Source: Calycina herbarum (lineage: Eukaryota > Ascomycota > Leotiomycetes > Helotiales > Pezizellaceae). From it: DNA of 64,000 nt. Below, one piece after another: positions 61,455 to 64,000 of this stretch. Position numbers and translations under genes: made by a program. Numbering within the stretch: the first letter of the stretch is position 1; each line of letters opens with the position of its first letter. The stretch spans positions 186,001 through 250,000 of the forward strand of contig LLEY01000041.1 in assembly GCA_001414485.1 (NCBI GenBank), read 5' to 3'. The notes under the pieces were generated by a model. That model did not search any database. It was not told the DNA's origin and saw only the letters and a list, made by a program, of their open reading frames with translations.

Positions 61455-62985
61455 ATGGCTTCTCGAGGGACCGTCTTGAAAGGTATTCTCACCGCATCAT
61501 ATAATCAGTCTTACACCAACGGGCCATTTTTGCTGGAATCCACAATACGGGAGATACTGACCGCCCCAACTATACGTATGCAACTCATCGCCATTTTGAA
61601 GAGCTTCGGCCGCAAGCTAGAAGAGAGGTCCAACCCCCAGTCGCACGAAACCTACCTTGATGCCATTATCGACCGCGCCCCTAAGCTTTTTGCCCTCCTG
61701 GTCCTCTGTAGCCAAGAGCCTTTCATTTTTGACTTCATTCAAAATGGAATTGACGATTCGAAGCTACCTCTCGCGACTTCCGAAACGGCTTCAATTCCGG
61801 GAATCCCCGACATCGTATTCGAGAAGCAGTGGGAAGTGCAAGCCCAAATCTTCACAAAAGGCTGTGACTTAGACTTGTCTCCTTCGGTTGTCCTTCCTTT
61901 CACAAGTGAAAGTTTCCTTGGTAAAGGAGTTGATCGGATTACGCTACCGACTGAGCACGCCATTAATTTCATACGGTCCATGGATCAGAATCCCTCCCAG
62001 CAGGTATGAGATGAGGAATCTACTCGTAAATTCGAATGAAATACTTACCAGAAGATAGACTAGTATTGTTGTCGCTAGAAAGACAATTGCTACCAAAGAC
62101 GCCTCCAAATCCGACCAACTGAGTCTCAAAGACGCATTTAAGAGAGAAAAGAGCGTCCTCCAAAGACTCTTATATTTGGGAACTGATCACCGTCATCTTG
62201 TCGAACTCTTCGCATCCTACAGCCTGGATAGCAACTATTACCTCCTATTGACATGCGCGGATTATGATCTTGAAACCCTGTTTCGGATGCCTAGCAGACC
62301 CTTAGCATCCGGATCCACGACTGAACAGCAATGCGCTACACTATACGGCTCTTTCTATTGCCTAGCTTCAGCGCTCGATTATCTTCATCGATTGCCGGTC
62401 TACCATCCTGGCCCAAATCTCAACGAGATAATCTACCACCATGACTTAAAACCTGCCAACGTCCTCGTCAGGGGAAAGATATTCATGATTGCAGATTTTG
62501 GCCTTTCGGGTTTGAAACAGCAAGATGACACAAAGACAGACTGGCATGGTGGTACATACAGCTACAGTCCACCCGAGTACTTTTCATCTCCTCATATTAC
62601 ATCTGCAAGTGGAGGTCGCAAGGTCGATATTTGGTCTTTAGGATGCATCTTTAGCGAATTGCTCACCCTTATTGTTTTGGGAAATGGAACAAATGGTGTC
62701 TCCAATTTCAAGAGAATGAGAGAGAAGGGTCCATCAACCCATCTCTTTAGCCCCGGAATACCCGACAGCTCCTTCCACAACAATTTGTTAGAAGTGAGAT
62801 CATGGCTTTCCGAAGTCTTGGCGGGAGACGATTGTTCCACTGCTGGCGCACTGGTACGACTTATTGGAGAAACCCTGAGTATTGATCCCGATAGGAGACC
62901 AATGTCCGACGTTCTTTGCGAAGGTCTCACTCATATCCTGTCAGACGACCAGTTGGGAATCTGTGGATGTGTTGGAGCAAACTAG
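61455..62985 (+). CDS. Protein kinase with N-terminal domain of unknown function
   Basis: Likely active Ser/Thr-type kinase, about 491 residues. Exons 61455-62003 and 62059-62985, joined in phase 0 over a 55-bp intron (GTATGA to GATAG). Residues 1-160 form a helical domain I do not recognise (ILKSFGRKLEERSNP, LFALLVLCSQEPFIFDFI). The kinase fold follows: SFLGKGV resembles part of the Gly loop; VVARKTI carries the ATP-binding Lys near 191; HHDLKPANVLV has the catalytic Asp near 312; IADFGLSG has the metal-binding Asp near 329; then YSPPEYF and KVDIWSLGCIFSELL. All catalytic residues are kept. The gene is convergent with the kinase-like gene on the right and begins only about 200 bp beyond the RIP island edge. 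Substrate is unknown. Confidence 0.88.
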
Positions 62986-63145
62986 TAGGCCCAAGTAAAT
63001 AGCAAGCCTATTCAACTATTCTTGATTGAGTCGCGTTTTGTAAAATGTTTGAAATTTAGAGGGACATATTGCTAAAACTTCTGTTCAAATATAAAAACTT
63101 GACACAAAGACATCCTTATGTCCTTCTGTGTTCGGAAGTATATAC
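62986..63145. other. Short gap between convergent kinase genes
   Basis: Only 160 bp separate the two stop codons. No terminator or repeat seen. Confidence 0.5.
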
Positions 63146-64000
63146 TTAGACAGACAGGGCCTCTAGCTTTTCGATAATACTCTCTATAAACTTAATTCCA
63201 ACATCAACTTCATCTTCATTCTCAGCGTCATCCCAAGGACCTAGCAAATTTCCGTCCACACAAGTCAGACAATCTATAACGATGCTAGCAAATTTGTCGC
63301 CCATAGACAATCGAACTTGCCTCTCCGCAGTTTTCAAAAGTACACTTTGGATGTCCTTTGGAGACTTGAAGTTTCGCCCCGGTGTCTTGGTGAATCCTTT
63401 TTCAAGAAGTTTACAACTATGTTCACTACTTATGTATACATTTTGAGTGGCGTCCCAGAGAACGAACGAATTCCAGAGGGATACTTCAAGAAGGACTACC
63501 CCCAAGCTGTAAATATCATGTCGCATACTGTACACCTTCTGTGGATCCAAACCCTGCCTTGTTGGATGTCGATAGATATCCTTTTGCCACTCTCCATCCG
63601 AGACGCGATTTGAATGGGGGCCATCTCTACGTAGCTGGTCAAATCCTAACAGATAAGGTCGACCAAAATATCTAGGATATCTCTTAGCTGAATCCGCATT
63701 CTCCTGTTCAAAAAGAAGTATCGTGTCAGGCCTGATGCTTTTGTGGACATATCCAGTTGAATGAACGTAAAGGACTGCTCTCGCCAGCTGCTTCGCGAAT
63801 TCAAATCGATCGCTGATCGAATGTAAAGGGCCTTTCTTGTTGTTTTCGTCCAATAAAAGGTCTCTCAGTGACCGCGGATTTTCAAATCCGCTGGGGTAAT
63901 TATAGACTAACTGAAAATAGTTTGTTGGATCGCTGCTCCTAGCAAATCCTCGACACTGCAGGATTCCCATCTTCAACGGATTCGCTTGGGATATAATTGC
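63146..64000 (-). CDS. Pseudokinase-like C-terminal domain (HeLo/HET-S-associated type), 5' part outside window
   Basis: The frame is open from the stop at 63146 to the window edge, about 284 residues, and has no clear start, so the N-terminus lies beyond 64000. The kinase fold is recognisable: FEFAKQLARAVLYVHSTG, then YVHKSIRPDTILL in place of the HRDxKxxN loop, LLGFDQLR in place of DFG, then MRHDIYSLGVVLLEV. The catalytic Asp and the metal-binding Asp are both missing, so it should not phosphorylate. Such degenerate kinase domains often follow HeLo or related membrane-acting domains in fungal heterokaryon-incompatibility-type proteins. That the missing N-terminus is of that kind is inference. 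Confidence 0.8.
   Translation of the reverse strand, partial: AIISQANPLKMGILQCRGFARSSDPTNYFQLVYNYPSGFENPRSLRDLLLDENNKKGPLHSISDRFEFAKQLARAVLYVHSTGYVHKSIRPDTILLFEQENADSAKRYPRYFGRPYLLGFDQLRRDGPHSNRVSDGEWQKDIYRHPTRQGLDPQKVYSMRHDIYSLGVVLLEVSLWNSFVLWDATQNVYISSEHSCKLLEKGFTKTPGRNFKSPKDIQSVLLKTAERQVRLSMGDKFASIVIDCLTCVDGNLLGPWDDAENEDEVDVGIKFIESIIEKLEALSV

Overview
The window reads as nuclear DNA of a filamentous ascomycete. Genes carry short introns (about 48-75 bp, GTAAGT-type donors, CTAAC-like branch points), there is a GPI-anchored GH72 cell-wall enzyme and a Zn2Cys6 regulator, and the repeats carry the RIP signature (C:G to T:A changes in CpA/TpG context, so Gln and Trp codons have become TAG or TAA). 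Gene style and the long AT-rich blocks would fit a leotiomycete such as the Botrytis/Sclerotinia group, but that placement is inference.

Layout. 1-10.3 kb is a gene-rich arm: a large repeat-bearing protein of unknown function (552-4056, -), a beta-1,3-glucanosyltransferase (5531-6923, -), a short-chain dehydrogenase (8407-9373, -) and an intron-containing tRNA-Gly(UCC) (10241-10331, +). 10.3-15.1 kb is a small accessory region: a degenerate minisatellite (11463-12350) and a gene (12824-15082, +) split by a complete RIP-mutated Tc1/mariner element whose TA duplication lets the two halves join in frame. 15.4-30.6 kb is again ordinary: a SHPRH/IRC20-like SNF2-RING ubiquitin ligase (-), divergent from a 2054-residue coiled-coil repeat protein (+), then a Zn2Cys6 transcription factor (-).

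30.8-60.6 kb is an accessory block. Its edges carry three copies of one short family with a common C-terminus (30.8 kb -, 32.7 kb +, 60.5 kb +). The first two are nearly free of RIP; the third is RIP-mutated. Between them lies an AT-rich RIP island of nested transposons: a Ty1/copia fragment (33.0-35.18 kb); gypsy element A (35180-47972, 183-bp LTRs, target duplication CTAGG) with gypsy element B inside it (36358-43523, 463-bp LTRs, duplication TAGAG); gypsy element D, of B's family (48980-58057), carrying a Fot1/pogo-type element P (54166-56025, TA duplication); half of a second pogo element P2 (58058-58717); and the 3' end of a second A copy, called C (58718-60204). No protein-coding gene survives in the island.

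At the right edge sits a convergent pair: an apparently active protein kinase (61455-62985, +) and a protein with a kinase-like fold lacking the catalytic Asp and DFG (63146 to the window end, -). Such folds are common in fungal HeLo/HET-S-type proteins, so this edge may be a self-recognition or cell-death locus beside the TE island.

Intron positions were read by eye from splice consensus and frame. No alignment or database search was possible.
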